Source: Tiliqua scincoides (lineage: Eukaryota > Chordata > Lepidosauria > Squamata > Scincidae). From it: DNA of 64,000 bases. The translations under genes and the position numbers were made by a program. Below the pieces are notes generated by a model that was not told the DNA's origin, did not search any database, and saw only the letters and a list, made by a program, of their open reading frames with translations. How positions within the stretch are numbered: the stretch's first letter is position 1; each line of letters begins with the position of its first letter. Positions 53,923 to 64,000 of this stretch are shown piece after piece. The stretch lies in contig NC_089821.1 in assembly GCF_035046505.1 (NCBI RefSeq), positions 8,424,218 through 8,488,217 on the forward strand. The letters run 5' to 3'.

Positions 53923-54198
53923 CAGTGGTATAGTTAGAAGGGGTGCAAAGCACTAAGTTTTGCAGAGAGCCTTTCTGCAGCATGCAAGCAGCCTCTCCCC
54001 CTCCCATTTGGAGCCATGCCAGGCAGGGGGAGCAACATGAAGGCATACGCAGACCATCATCTGGTCACCGCACCAAGCACACACCTCTATTTTGCTCCCC
54101 CTGCCCGGAATGGCTCTACGAGAGAGGGGCCATTTGCACACTGCGGTGAGGCTCCCTGCAAAACTTAGTGCTTTGCACTACATCTAGCTATACCACTG
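53923..54198. mobile_element. hAT-1 miniature element
   Basis: CAGTGGTATAGTTAG and CTAGCTATACCACTG. Perfect 8-bp TSD AACAGAGG (53915-53922, 54199-54206). Arms ggtgcaaagcactaagtttt / aaaacttagtgctttgcac. Confidence 0.93.
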
Positions 54199-54206
54199 AA
54201 CAGAGG

Positions 54207-54533
54207 CTCGAGCTGCTGGCAAAGTGAAACTTTTTTTGTTATTCTCATAAAACTAGGTGGGTCCCACGCTCATCTTAAAAAGTGAGTCCCATCGATCAAT
54301 TGTTTAGGAATCACTGGTCTAGCTCATTTCATTCCAAACTCTTGCAGTGGGTTGCAACAGTTTTGAAACAAGGGTGTACAAATTGAAATTGAGGATTAAA
54401 AATATTCCAGATAAATACAAAAGGTGAGTTACTCAGGTATATTCCTCAGAAATCAGTCCCACTGTGCTTAATAGGCCTTACTTTTGGGGAAATTTGCAGA
54501 GCCTTGATGAGCAATATGCTGCCTCTCAGGTAT
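54207..54533. other. hAT-2 relic and unique sequence
   Basis: ctaggtgggtcccacgctcatcttaaaaagtgagtccc ... ggaatcactgg (54254-54318) is a worn hAT-2 end. A diverged palindromic repeat lies at about 54430-54490. Confidence 0.45.
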
Positions 54534-55440
54534 TAAGAACATAAAACATAAGAACAGCCCTGCTGGATCAGGCCATAGGCCCATCTAGTCCAGCTTCCTG
54601 TATCTCACAGTGGCCCACCAAATGCCCCAGGGAGCACACCAGATAACAAGAGACCTGCAAGGCTTCCTGGGAATTGTAGTTAAGAACATAAGAACAGCCC
54701 CACTGGATCAGGCCATAGGCCCATCTAGTCCAGCTTCCTGTATCTCACAGTGGCCCACCAAATGCCCCAGGGAGCACACCAGATAACAAGAGACCTGCAA
54801 GGCTTCCTGGGAATTGTAGTTAAGAACATAAGAACAGCCCCACTGGATCAGGCCATAGGCCCATCTAGTCCAGCTTCCTGTATCTCACAGCGGCCCACCA
54901 AATGCCCCAGGGAGCACACCAGATAACAAGAGACCTGCAAGGCTTCCTGAGAATTGTAGTTAAGAACATAAGAACAGCCCCACTGGATCAGGCCATAGGC
55001 CCATCTAGTCCAGCTTCCTGTATCTCACAGTGGCCCACCAAATGCCCCAGGGAGCACACCAGATAACAAGAGACCTGCAAGGCTTCCTGAGAATTGTAGT
55101 TAAGAACATAAGAACAGCCCCACTGGATCAGGCCATAGGCCCATCTAGTCCAGCTTCCTGTATCTCACAGCGGTCCACCAAATGCCCCAGGGAGCACACC
55201 ACATAACAAGAGACCTGCATCCTGGTGCCCTCCCTTGCATCTGGCATTCTGACATAGCCCATTTCTAAAATCAGGAGGTTGCACATACACATCATGGCTT
55301 GTAACCCATAATGGATTTTTCCTCCAGAAACTTGTCCAATCCCCTTTTAAAGGCATCCAGGCCAGATGCCGTCACCACATCCTGTGGCAAGGAGTTCCAC
55401 AGACCAACCACACGTTGAGTAAAGAAATATTTTCTCTTGT
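54534..55440 (-). mobile_element. CR1 LINE with five tandem 140-bp 3' ends
   Basis: The minus-strand body (frame end LDAFKRGLDKFLEEKS to the 3' UTR) occupies 55101-55440. Four more copies of the last 114 bp follow, starting on plus at 54534, 54681, 54821 and 54961. The joins are 26-bp ACTACAATTCYCAG linkers (54655-54680, 54795-54820, 54935-54960, 55075-55100). Period is exactly 140 bp for the last four. Confidence 0.93.
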
Positions 55441-56624
55441 ATTGTGTAGGACAGTGGTTCCCAAACTTGTTTGCATGACCAACTGGTCTGTTGGCTGTGT
55501 TTCCCCATTAGGGCTACAATCCTTTACATTGTATAGGGCAACTCATTTTTCTAAAGGATTCCACTGCTCCCAGGGAGCCACAGCTCATGGTTTGGCAGCC
55601 ACTACTGCAGGATATTAACATGTGCCCCTAGTCAGAGTTCTCAGTTTGCCTCCTTTGAATTCTTTGAATAAAAGTTTCCAAAGCAGGACCTCAGTGCTCT
55701 TGCTGATGATCTTGACACTCCTGCTAAAGCAGAAGTCCTGAAACTCTGCTCCTCTGGGCACCCCCGCAACCACACCCTTAGCTAGACTCCTGAAATCCAG
55801 GAAAATTTATTTGCAGAGGGTAGAGCCAAATGCAAAATGATGCAGGCCAGGAGATGCCCTCCACTGGAATGAACAGCACCTATAAGCAGAAATCTGCATC
55901 TCAGTTACTACAAAGCAGCAATCCCAGCAGCCTAATTTATTCTGCAATTACCAGCAGGGTGATTTCTTAAAGATCAATCAGGTGGTGAAAAAAACTCTCA
56001 AGTGAGACCAATCACTTAGAAAATAGTTATTAAGGACTTCTGTTAATAGTTATTAACTTAAATAGTTACTAAGAAAATAGTTATTAAGACTTCTGTTAAC
56101 AGGTTTGTTGCAAGAACACATCACTGCAAGCGAACTCCCCAACAGTCACTATGAGACACAGAGATCACAATGCTCACCTTTTCAGTCGCTTGTTCTTTCC
56201 TCTTGAATCTCAACCCCAGTTCCCCTGCTGATACCAAATCACCACCTCCTTCACCTAGACAATTCCAGAATTTTGCAATAATTAGGACAGAAAATCTGAT
56301 TTAGCACAGATGGCACTGTCTCATATAAGCTATACCACGACTGCAAGTGAGACTGGAATTAGTGCCTAATAAGCAAACTGTGATTTAATATTTAAAAAAA
56401 ATAAAAATAAACTTGATTTGCATTTTTTTAAAGCTGCAGAATTTTGCAAAAATATACTCAGTTGCACCTGGACATATACCTGGTAATTTTGCTGCCTTCC
56501 AGAACTTTATACACTTTTGAATACACTGCTGATGAGTGTGTCCAAATGGCTGAATGGCACAATTATTTAAATGGCTCCAAAATAAAATAAAATTGCCAAA
56601 AAACATTTTATTATACCTTTATGG
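55441..56624. other. Non-genic stretch
   Basis: At 56165-56230 a minus-strand aaaag|gtgagcat donor follows ttcaagaggaaagaacaag. The frame there is closed by a stop, so at most a non-coding exon. Short direct repeat aaatagttattaag...ttctgttaa at 56020-56100. Confidence 0.4.
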
Positions 56625-56776
56625 TAGTAAAGTACAAGGTGCAAAGCACTAAGTTTTGCAGGGAGCCTCACCACGAAGTGTAAGTGGCTCCTCCCCTTTA
56701 GAACCATTTCAGGCTGCTAGAGCATATGGCACCATGCAAAACTTAGTGCCTTGCACCCCCTCTAGCTACGCTACTG
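56625..56776. mobile_element. hAT-1 miniature element, short form
   Basis: tagtaaagtacaaggtgcaa at the left, ctagctacgctactg at the right. TSD CTTTATGG / TTTTATGG (7 of 8). Confidence 0.8.
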
Positions 56777-56784
56777 TTTTATGG

Positions 56785-57270
56785 TTTATTAATTTTATGG
56801 TTAACCTACCTTTATGGTGTCCAAAGTTTGAATAGCCTTTGGAAATTCTGACTTACTTTCCAGTTTTCGCTGAAATACAGAGCAAAACAAGCCAGCTAAG
56901 ACACTACCACACCCACAAGCTCAATTCCATGGCAAGTATCTTACAATCATGCCTTTGTTTCTGCTCTTGCAAATCAGCTGATATAACAAAATGATTTAAG
57001 AGAAAGGCAGTCACATGCTCAGTAAAAAAAAAAGGGCATATGCTAGACAACAGAAAGAGAGGATTCATTAAATATAATCATCTTCTAGTTGTGTGCACCA
57101 ACATGATTATTTGCCAGTGGCCAAAGTAAAATTAGGTACACAACAAGATATATGATCCCCCCTTCCTATTTTCTTGCATTTATGCCTTGCATGTGGGTAC
57201 AAAAAGGAAAGAAAAACACATTGATCTCAAACACTTCTCTTCAGTCCACTTCTTTTGCTTCTTCTGGTCT
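56785..57270. other. Non-genic stretch
   Basis: No repeat or exon recognised. Confidence 0.45.
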
Positions 57271-57306
57271 TAAGAGCATAAGAACTGACCTGCTGGATCA
57301 GGCCAA
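57271..57306 (-). mobile_element. CR1 LINE tail fragment
   Basis: taagagcataagaactgacctgctggatcaggcc: only the terminal ~36 bp. Confidence 0.6.
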
Positions 57307-57310
57307 GACC

Positions 57311-57893
57311 CCAATCCCATTCAAGAGATGCAGCAGCGGAGCACATGCTCTGTGGGAACCAGGCCTTTGTGTTGTTCCAGAAGTGCCCTCAAGTGTTCTG
57401 AGACGGCCTGAAGGCTGTGCGTGTTGGCAGGTGCCTTTCTGCTGTTGCCGGTACACAGAGCAACACCTGCCAAAGCCAGTAAGTGGTGTAGGGCCGGGGA
57501 AGTGGGGGAGTTATGGGCAGGGGTGGAGTTGGCAGATCAGGCCTAGGATCAGGCATGCCGTATCCTGCCCCCCCTACCTGATCCAACATGGATCAAATTG
57601 GGCTTGTGCCAGCAATATCATTGGTGCAGGCCTGAGTTGACCCATTGCAGCTGCTTGGGCTTACCACGGGGCAAGGAGGAACTAAAGTCTCCCTTGCCCG
57701 TGCAGCTGCACGAACGTGGGCTCTGCTGCACCCTGCAGGGGAATTTTGGCTACTGGGGGTCTCCTTGTCCCCTTGCCCCAAGGAGACCTCCAGCAGCCAA
57801 AATTCCCCCGCAGGATGCAATGAAGCCTACGTGCATGCTGCTGCATGGGGAATTTAGTTAGGGCTGGGCTGGATTTATCCCAGGATTGCGTTT
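57311..57893. mobile_element. CAATCC-type foldback element with central hairpin
   Basis: ccccaatcccattcaagaga at the left and cccaggattgcg at the right. The centre is a long hairpin: 57700-57767 pairs with 57779-57847 (ggaattttggctactggggg with cctccagcagccaaaattcc), roughly 80% complementary over 68 bp. Confidence 0.6.
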
Positions 57894-58299
57894 CCTGCAG
57901 TGGCCCACTGGTTGCCACCGAAAAGCGAATACAATTCAATCTTGTAGATAAGTCAAGGGCAAGTTTTGGTCCAAAAATCCAGACTTTTTCCATGACCTGT
58001 GGATAAGTCAAGTTTGGGAGAGATTGTGGCCTCCATGGAGGAACCTCCAGCAGGGCTGCACCACTGCAATTTCCATGCCCTACATGCTTACTTTTCCCTT
58101 CCTCCAACTTACCTGGGCCGGTGTAGTTGCAACCACAAAAGATGTTGCTTGAAAGTTGCAGGCTTAACCAGGCTGGTGTAGCTGGAGCAGCATCAAGTTA
58201 GGTTGCAGCTATACCAGCCTTGTTAGGTTGAAGGGAGGGCGAGCTTATGCAGCATTAAGTCTGCCTGCAGCTTACAAGCTTAACCCGTCCCTTCAGCTT

Positions 58300-58484
58300 A
58301 AGACCATAAGAACATCCCTGCTGGATCAGGCCAAAGGCCCATCTAGTCCAGTCTCCTGCATCTCACAGTGGCCCACCAGATGCTCTGGGAGCACATGAGA
58401 CAACAAGAAACCTGCTTCCCGGTGCCTCTCCTGTGCACCTGGCATCTTGGGGTCGCCCACTTCTAAAACCAGAGGTTGCACATA
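58300..58484 (-). mobile_element. CR1 LINE 3' end, left part
   Basis: accataagaacatccctgctgg to ggttgcacatacccatc, minus orientation. Continues at 59060 after an L2 insertion. Confidence 0.85.
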
Positions 58485-58486
58485 CC

Positions 58487-58519
<33 letters not shown>

Positions 58520-59059
58520 TATTATTAATTTATACCCCGCCTTTTTGCCCAATGGGCACACAAGGCGGCTTACAAACACTTTAAAAATACAACATTAAAA
58601 ACAATCATTAAAAACAATTTACAATAATTAAAAAATCTAAAAACAAACAAACCCCGTGGATTTTCACATATAAAAAGCAAGAAGCAAGAACGCCAGCCAG
58701 CCTGTCAACAATTAAAAGCTTTTTGAAATAAAAAGGTCTTCAGTCCACGAGGGAGCAGTTCTCAGTTCTAAGGGGAGGGTATTCCACAGTTCGGGGGCCA
58801 CCATCGAGAAGGCCCTCTTCCTGGCCGCCGCCCCTCTCACATCTCTTAGTGGCGGCACAGTCAAAAGGGCCCCCCCAGATGATCTAAGAGCACGGGCAGG
58901 ATTGTAGGGAAGGAGGCGTTCCCTCAAATACCCCGGACCCGAGCTGTAAAGGGCTTTAAAAGTCAAAACTAGCACCTTGAATTCGGCCCGGAACAGAACC
59001 GGCAGCCAGTGCAACAGAGCAACAGCTCGACAGAGTCAAACCGACGTGCCCCAGCAACC
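58485..59059 (-). mobile_element. L2-clade LINE 3' part nested in CR1
   Basis: The minus frame 58712-59014 encodes HWLPVLFRAEFKVLVLTFKA, LYSSGPGYLRERLLPY and APELWNTLPLELRTAPSWTE, the C-terminus typical of L2 RT. The 3' end is gcggggtataaattaataat then (ATG/ATT)n (58485-58527 on plus). 5' truncated. Confidence 0.85.
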
Positions 59060-59352
59060 ACAATCATGGCTTGTAACTTGTGATGGAGTTTTCCTCCAGA
59101 AATCTATCCCCTTTTAAAGGCATCTAGGCCAGATGCTATTACCATAACCTGTGGCAGGGAGTTCCACAGACTAATTACATGCTGAGTAAAGAAATATTTT
59201 CTTTTGTCTGTCCTAACTCTCCCAACCCTCAATTTTAGCAGATGTCCCCTAGTTCTGGTGTTATGTGAGAGTGTAAAGAGCATCTCTCTATCCACTCTGT
59301 CCATCCCCTGCATAATTTTGTATGTCTCAATCATGTCCCCTCTCAGGCGCCT
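59060..59352 (-). mobile_element. CR1 LINE 3' part, right part
   Basis: Minus frame 59104-59457: [59 protein letters not shown]. Ends at tctcaggcgcc. Confidence 0.88.
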
Positions 59353-60001
59353 TTGAAGAGCCCCAATGCACTGGGTGAACAGAGTTGGATTGAAGCTGTA
59401 GTGGAAGTGCAGCCCAGGTCTGCTCCATAAGCTCCAACATGTAGTAGTAGAATTCAATCATGGGAAAGTGAAATGTGCACCTTCAGACTAGAACTCCTAG
59501 GCCCCAGAAGCAGGTCACCCAGTTCAGTTCTCAGGCTCCTAATAGTCAGTTCCACCCTTTCTTCTAGTTTAGGGTGTGTTTAGAACACATGACCTTGGAT
59601 CAAGTCTACACGTGTTTTGGTATTGCTTGAAAAGTGTAATTAATGGTATGGAGTACACATATAATTCTGGAAGACAGAGGAGAAAAGAAAAAATGAAATA
59701 AAGGCCAAGCAAGTTTATTTCACCTGGGCTTTGTTTCAAAATCATACCCATAGTAATGATAGTGAAAGCCAGTCCTTGGATGCCTGTGCATTATTATTAG
59801 AAGAAAAAGCAAATTAGGACTTTGCCGAGGTAGAAACAAAGGAACATAGTAATTCTACTCAAAGGAAGGAAGGAAATTATTCCATTCTGATCAATGTTTT
59901 TATTTCATTTCAATCACGCTCATGCTAAGTTAAAACTGTCAGTTAACTTGTTTTGAAAATGTAGAAACATCTGGTTTGCAGGAAAATTTAGAAAGTGGGG
60001 G
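59353..60001. other. Non-genic stretch
   Basis: No repeat or exon recognised. Confidence 0.45.
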
Positions 60002-60239
60002 CAGTAGCGTAGCTGGAGGGGGGTGCAAAGCTCAAAGTTTTGCAGGGAGCCTCACTGCATTGTGCAAGCAGCCCGTCCCCCTCTTCTTTGGAACCATTCC
60101 GGGTGGTGGGAGCAAAACAGAGGCATATACTCCCCCTTCCCAGAATGGCTCCGAAGGGGAGGGGGAAGAGCCGCTTGCATGGCGCAATGAGGGTCCCTGC
60201 AAAACTTAGTGCTTTGCACCCCCTCTAGCTACTCTACTG
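60002..60239. mobile_element. hAT-1 miniature element
   Basis: CAGTAGCGTAGCTGG to CTAGCTACTCTACTG. The flanking 8-mers match only 5 of 8. Arms ggtgcaaagctcaaagtttt / aaaacttagtgctttgcac. Confidence 0.82.
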
Positions 60240-60497
60240 AATAGGGACTAATCAGCCTCTTTCCCTGGGCCCAAAATCAGCTTTTCTGACCCTGACAAAA
60301 ATTCCTAACCAGATCTCAGCAAATATTTACTGCGCAATCATATCCTCAAGAGACTCCAGGGTATTGCCACGTACACTTGCACAACAATGGCCCAGCCAGC
60401 ACAGAAGTCTGTCTGCTGAAGGTCACATCACCGACACCTGCACAATGTCGGAAAAATGCTGGTGTACCTCAGAGACAGGCGCAAGTCTGCCAAATGG

Positions 60498-61306
60498 GAC
60501 ATGATTGAGACATACAAAACCATGCAGGGGATGGACAGATAGAGAGGCGCTCTTTTCCCTCTCGAATAACACCAGAACCAGGGGACATCCACTAAAATTG
60601 AGTGTTGGGAGGGTTAGGACAAAAGAAAATATTTCTTTACAGAGCGCGTAATTAGTTTGTGGAACTCCTTGCCTCAGGAAGTAGTGATGGCATCTTGCCT
60701 GGATGCCTTTAAGAGGGGATTGGACAAATTTCTGGAGGAAAAGTTCATTACAAGTAACAAGTCATAGCAGGTAAGTGCAAGCTCTTGGTTTGAGAGGCAG
60801 GCTGCCTCTGATTGCCAGATGCAGGGGAGGGCACCAGGATGCAGGTTGTGTCTGTTGTCTTGTGTGTTCCCTGAAGCATTTGGTGGGCCGCTGTGAGATG
60901 CAGGAAGCTGGACTAGATGGGCCTGTGGCCTGATCCAGTGGGGCTGTTCTTATGTTCTTAACTACAATTCCCAGGAGGCCTTGCAGGTCTCTTGTTACCT
61001 GGTGTGCTCCCTGGGGCATTTGGTGGGCCACTGTGAGATACAGGAAGCTGGACTAGATGGGCCTATGGCCTGATCCAGCGGGGCTGTTCTTATGTTCTTA
61101 ACTACAATTTCCAGGAAGCCTTGCAGGTCTCTTGTTATCTTGTTGGCCACAGCCTGCCAACAAACACAAGAATGCAAGGGAGGGCACCAGGATGAGGTCT
61201 CTTGTTATCCGGTGTGCTCCCTGGGGCATTTGGTGGGCTGCTGTGAGATACAGGAAGCTGGACCAGATGGGCCTATGGCCTGATCCAGCAGGGCTGTTCT
61301 TATGTT
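60498..61306 (+). mobile_element. CR1 LINE with tandem 3' ends
   Basis: Diverged ORF2 C-terminus (gacatgattgagacatac ... ggcatcttgcctggatgc) and 3' UTR ending 60960. Linker actacaattcccag (60961), a second 3' end to 61100, a second linker (61101), then a partial unit that switches near 61140 to a fresh 3' UTR ending at 61306. Confidence 0.88.
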
Positions 61307-61387
61307 CAAATAGGCGCCAAACAGGAAGGAGACCATGATGTTACACAGAAGTGACATGAGAAGGACAGAAGACATGAGAAGGACAGA

Positions 61388-61985
61388 AGGACATGAGAAG
61401 GTGCAAAAGAGAGCGACTAAGCTGATTACGGGGCTGGGGCACCTTCCTTATGAGGAAAGGCTACGGCGTTTGGGCCTCTTCAGCCTAGAAAAGAGACGCT
61501 TGAGGGGGGACATGATTGAGACATACAAAATTATGCAGGGGATGGACAGAGTGGATAGGGAGATGCTCTTTACACTCTCACATAATACCAGAACCAGGGG
61601 ACATCCACTAAAATTGAGTGTTGGGCGGGTTAGGACAGACAAAAGAAAATATTTCTTTACTCAGCGCGTGGTCAGTCTGTGGAACTCCTTGCCACAGGAT
61701 GTGGTGCTGGCGTCTAGCCTAGACGCCTTTAAAAGGGGATTGGACGAGTTTCTGGAGGAAAAATCCATTATGGGGTACAAGCCATGATGTGTATGCGCAA
61801 CCTCCTGATTTTAGGAATGGGTTAAGTCAGAATGCCAGATGTAGGGGAGAGCACCAGGACGAGGTCTCTTGTTATCTGGTGTGCTCCCTGGGGCATTTGG
61901 TGGGCCGCTGTGAGATACAGGAAGCTGGACTAGATGGGCCTATGGCCTGATCCAGTGGGGCTGTTCTTATGTTCTTATGTTCTAA
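61388..61985 (+). mobile_element. CR1 LINE 3' part, young copy
   Basis: Frame 61335-61787: [74 protein letters not shown]-stop, then the 3' UTR to ttcttatgttcttatgttct. Shares the diagnostic gtgctggcgtctagcctagac with copy B. Confidence 0.92.
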
Positions 61986-62820
61986 GGACAAGGTGGAGTC
62001 AACATGCACCATATCCAAATGACAGATATGCCCTCAGAAAAATGCTATGCTAATTTCAGAGCTGGTGTAGGTGGGCGTAAATCTGTAGCGGACATTGGAG
62101 AAGGGAAAACGTACTAGAAAATTGCGCCTCTGTTAGAAGGCAAACTGGCTCTGACCTCAGTAGATTCAACCGCCAGAGAAAGCAAACCAAAAGGCTCCAG
62201 GGGCCCCGCTTCCCACAAGTGTGGGTTGTTTTGATCCTGGATAGGAAATACACGAAGACAACGTTTCTCAACGTTTGTTTCCCGCCGTACCAATTTGCAC
62301 GGTCCATGTCTTGGAATGACCACCAGACACAACTGATGATGACGTCGTTGCCAGTTACTGCCAGGTTGAGAGGCCAGATGCAAGATGACAAACACCAGTA
62401 AGAGGCTCAGGGTGGATGGGAGGGCTTTCTCGAGTGCTCATAAACACTCTTTGGAGCTCTGCCTGCTGAGCTGAGCCTCCTCCTGCTATCTGCCACCTTG
62501 CATTGCTGGTCTCGCTGCTGGACTACAGGTGGTCAGGGGTCCCAAACGTACCAAAAGTCCACTTCAGTGGTACGGGTACCACTTCAAGTACCACTGGTGG
62601 TACTGGTTGAGAAAAGCTGCTCTAAGGCTGTGTTTAACAATTGTCAGACAATTTATTGAATGCAAATCTTAGCCAAAAAAAAAAAAAAAGTCATTCTCAT
62701 ACCTCATTGATTCACTCATCTTAACGTACCTCCCAGCCAGAAAATCACAGGGCACAACACTGAGCCAATCGTATGACTTCAGCTGGGAGAACAACAGGGT
62801 GGAAAAGCACATTTTGTCCA

Positions 62821-62861
<41 letters not shown>

Positions 62862-63368
62862 ACCAAAGCTAGCTGATGGTTGTCCATCCAGGGAGAATTG
62901 GGATCGCTGCCAGCTTCTTCCAGAACTTTGTCTTTTAAAGCTTTTGCTGTAACTCTCTCTCTCTCTCTCTCTCATTGGCTTCTCTGGACACTAGGGTGGA
63001 GATCTTCTGGACTGGTCTAAACTAGATCTCTCCCATGCTATCATGATAAGAAGTTGTGCATCTTGCTTTTTCAGCCACCCTTATGTACTCCAGTCTCCTG
63101 ACCTCACGTCTGTCGGGCTTACAAACTGATTAGTCACCCCACTGTTTCAACATCTGCCAGTTTCCTCTTATGGCTTCCTCTTTTCCAGACTCTAGGGAGA
63201 ACCAGTGTGTTTCTGGCATAGCCTCACACACACACACCCGCATCTCGGAAGTGCTGCATTTCTGCAAAGCTACTTCTACCAAAAGCTAGTTAGCAGAAAA
63301 ATCAGAGTTCTGGGTTCACAACAATGGCATCACTTTGGTTATGTATTCATAACATTAAGTTTATAGTA
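61986..63368. other. Non-genic stretch with microsatellites
   Basis: (CT)n at 62824-62857 and 62953-62972, A-run at 62676-62690. A ggggtcccaaacgtaccaa...ggtactggttgagaaaagctgc piece (62536-62620) may be a hAT relic. No exon. Confidence 0.45.
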
Positions 63369-63899
63369 GAGGTGTGCCCCGGTATCCACCAGGGTTCCGT
63401 TAAGAACATAAGAACAGCCCCACTGGATCAGGCCATAGGCCCATCTAGTCCAGCTTCCTGTATCTCACAGCGGCCCACCAAATGCCCCAGGGAGCACACC
63501 AGATAACAAGAGACCTCATCCTGGTGCCCTCCCTTGCATCTGGCATTCTGACATAGCCCATTTCTAAAAACAGGAGGTTGCACATACGCATCATGGCTTG
63601 TAACCCGGAATGGATTTTTCCTCCAGAAACTTGTCCAATCCCCTTTTAAAGGCATCCAGGCCAGATGCCATCACCACATCCTGTGGCAAGGAGTTCCACT
63701 GTTCCAGGCTCCTCCATGGATACCGAAACTGTGGAGGCTGGGGACGCCTTTAAAAAGACAGGGGAAAGTTTAAAAAATCTTGGTGAAACAAGATTTTTTA
63801 AAATGTTCCCTTATCTTTTTAAAAGGTGCCCCTGGTGTCCATGGTATCTGTGGATAATGGAAACCGTGGATAACAAATCTGCGGATACCAGGGCATGCC
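63369..63899. mobile_element. Tc1/mariner (Tigger-like) miniature element with CR1 inside
   Basis: GAGGTGTGCCCCGGTATCC and GGATACCAGGGCATGCC are inverted ends flanked by TA on both sides (63367-63368, 63900-63901). Interrupted by the CR1 at 63395-63697. Interior taaaaaatcttggtgaaacaagatttttta is a hairpin. Confidence 0.7.
63395..63697 (-). mobile_element. CR1 LINE 3' end
   Basis: ttaagaacataagaacagcc to gtggcaaggagttccac, minus orientation. 5' truncated within NSLPQDVV. Confidence 0.9.
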
Positions 63900-64000
63900 T
63901 ATGTGTGTTGATTACGCATTGAAGAATTGCAGCATTTTAATTCTAACTCCTAATTCTAACTCTGATGCACATGTATACACACATACACATGGGCTTGCTT

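Noticed and set aside
54534-55220. CRISPR array, because of regular 140-bp repeats
   Set aside because: Repeats are CR1 3' ends with identical linkers in a vertebrate genome; no unique spacers or cas genes.
56165-56240. First coding exon of the 50.7-kb gene
   Set aside because: The donor is good, but the frame that would join the 71-aa exon is preceded by a stop without an ATG, so it could only be non-coding; not supported further.
62056-62391. 111-codon minus-strand frame as a gene
   Set aside because: No splice sites, no domain, and overlapping frames on both strands look equally random.

Overview
This window looks like nuclear DNA of a squamate reptile (lizard or snake). The one gene I recognise with certainty is a vertebrate alpha-cardiac actin with canonical muscle-actin intron positions. 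The rest is dominated by CR1 LINEs whose 3' tails end in TTCTTATG-type repeats, by hAT miniature elements with 8-bp target-site duplications (TSDs), and by 5S rRNA-derived SINEs, a mix typical of squamates. Species cannot be named from the sequence.

Layout. 1-12.3 kb: repeats, including a 1.28-kb hAT-like element, a CR1 inside a hAT, and a CR1 nested in a CR1. 12.3-24.3 kb: ACTC1 on the minus strand, with six coding exons (377 aa, all junctions in frame), a non-coding first exon, a TATA-like box and a perfect CArG box. Its introns hold hAT, SINE and CR1 insertions and two tandem duplications in intron 1. 24.3-64 kb: mostly transposon relics, with two small minus-strand genes at 32.3 kb and 50.7 kb. 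Each encodes, in one exon behind a good splice acceptor, a 71-residue hydrophobic protein. The two proteins align without gaps at about 46% identity. I cannot assign a family name. They are the best candidates for an undescribed system here. A weaker candidate last exon (proline-rich tail) lies at 39.8 kb.

Repeats. CR1 copies occur in both orientations. Four loci carry a 140-bp tandem repeat of the CR1 3' end whose linker resembles a ZNF143/THAP11 site. A different LINE (5.3 and 46.3 kb) shares its last ~35 bp, including a UUCG-loop hairpin, with three 5S rRNA-derived SINEs, so it is probably their mobilising partner. Many insertions are nested with clear target-site duplications, which gives relative ages. 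One solo LTR sits inside a CR1 copy. I saw no CRISPR array, rRNA operon, functional tRNA or viral coding region.
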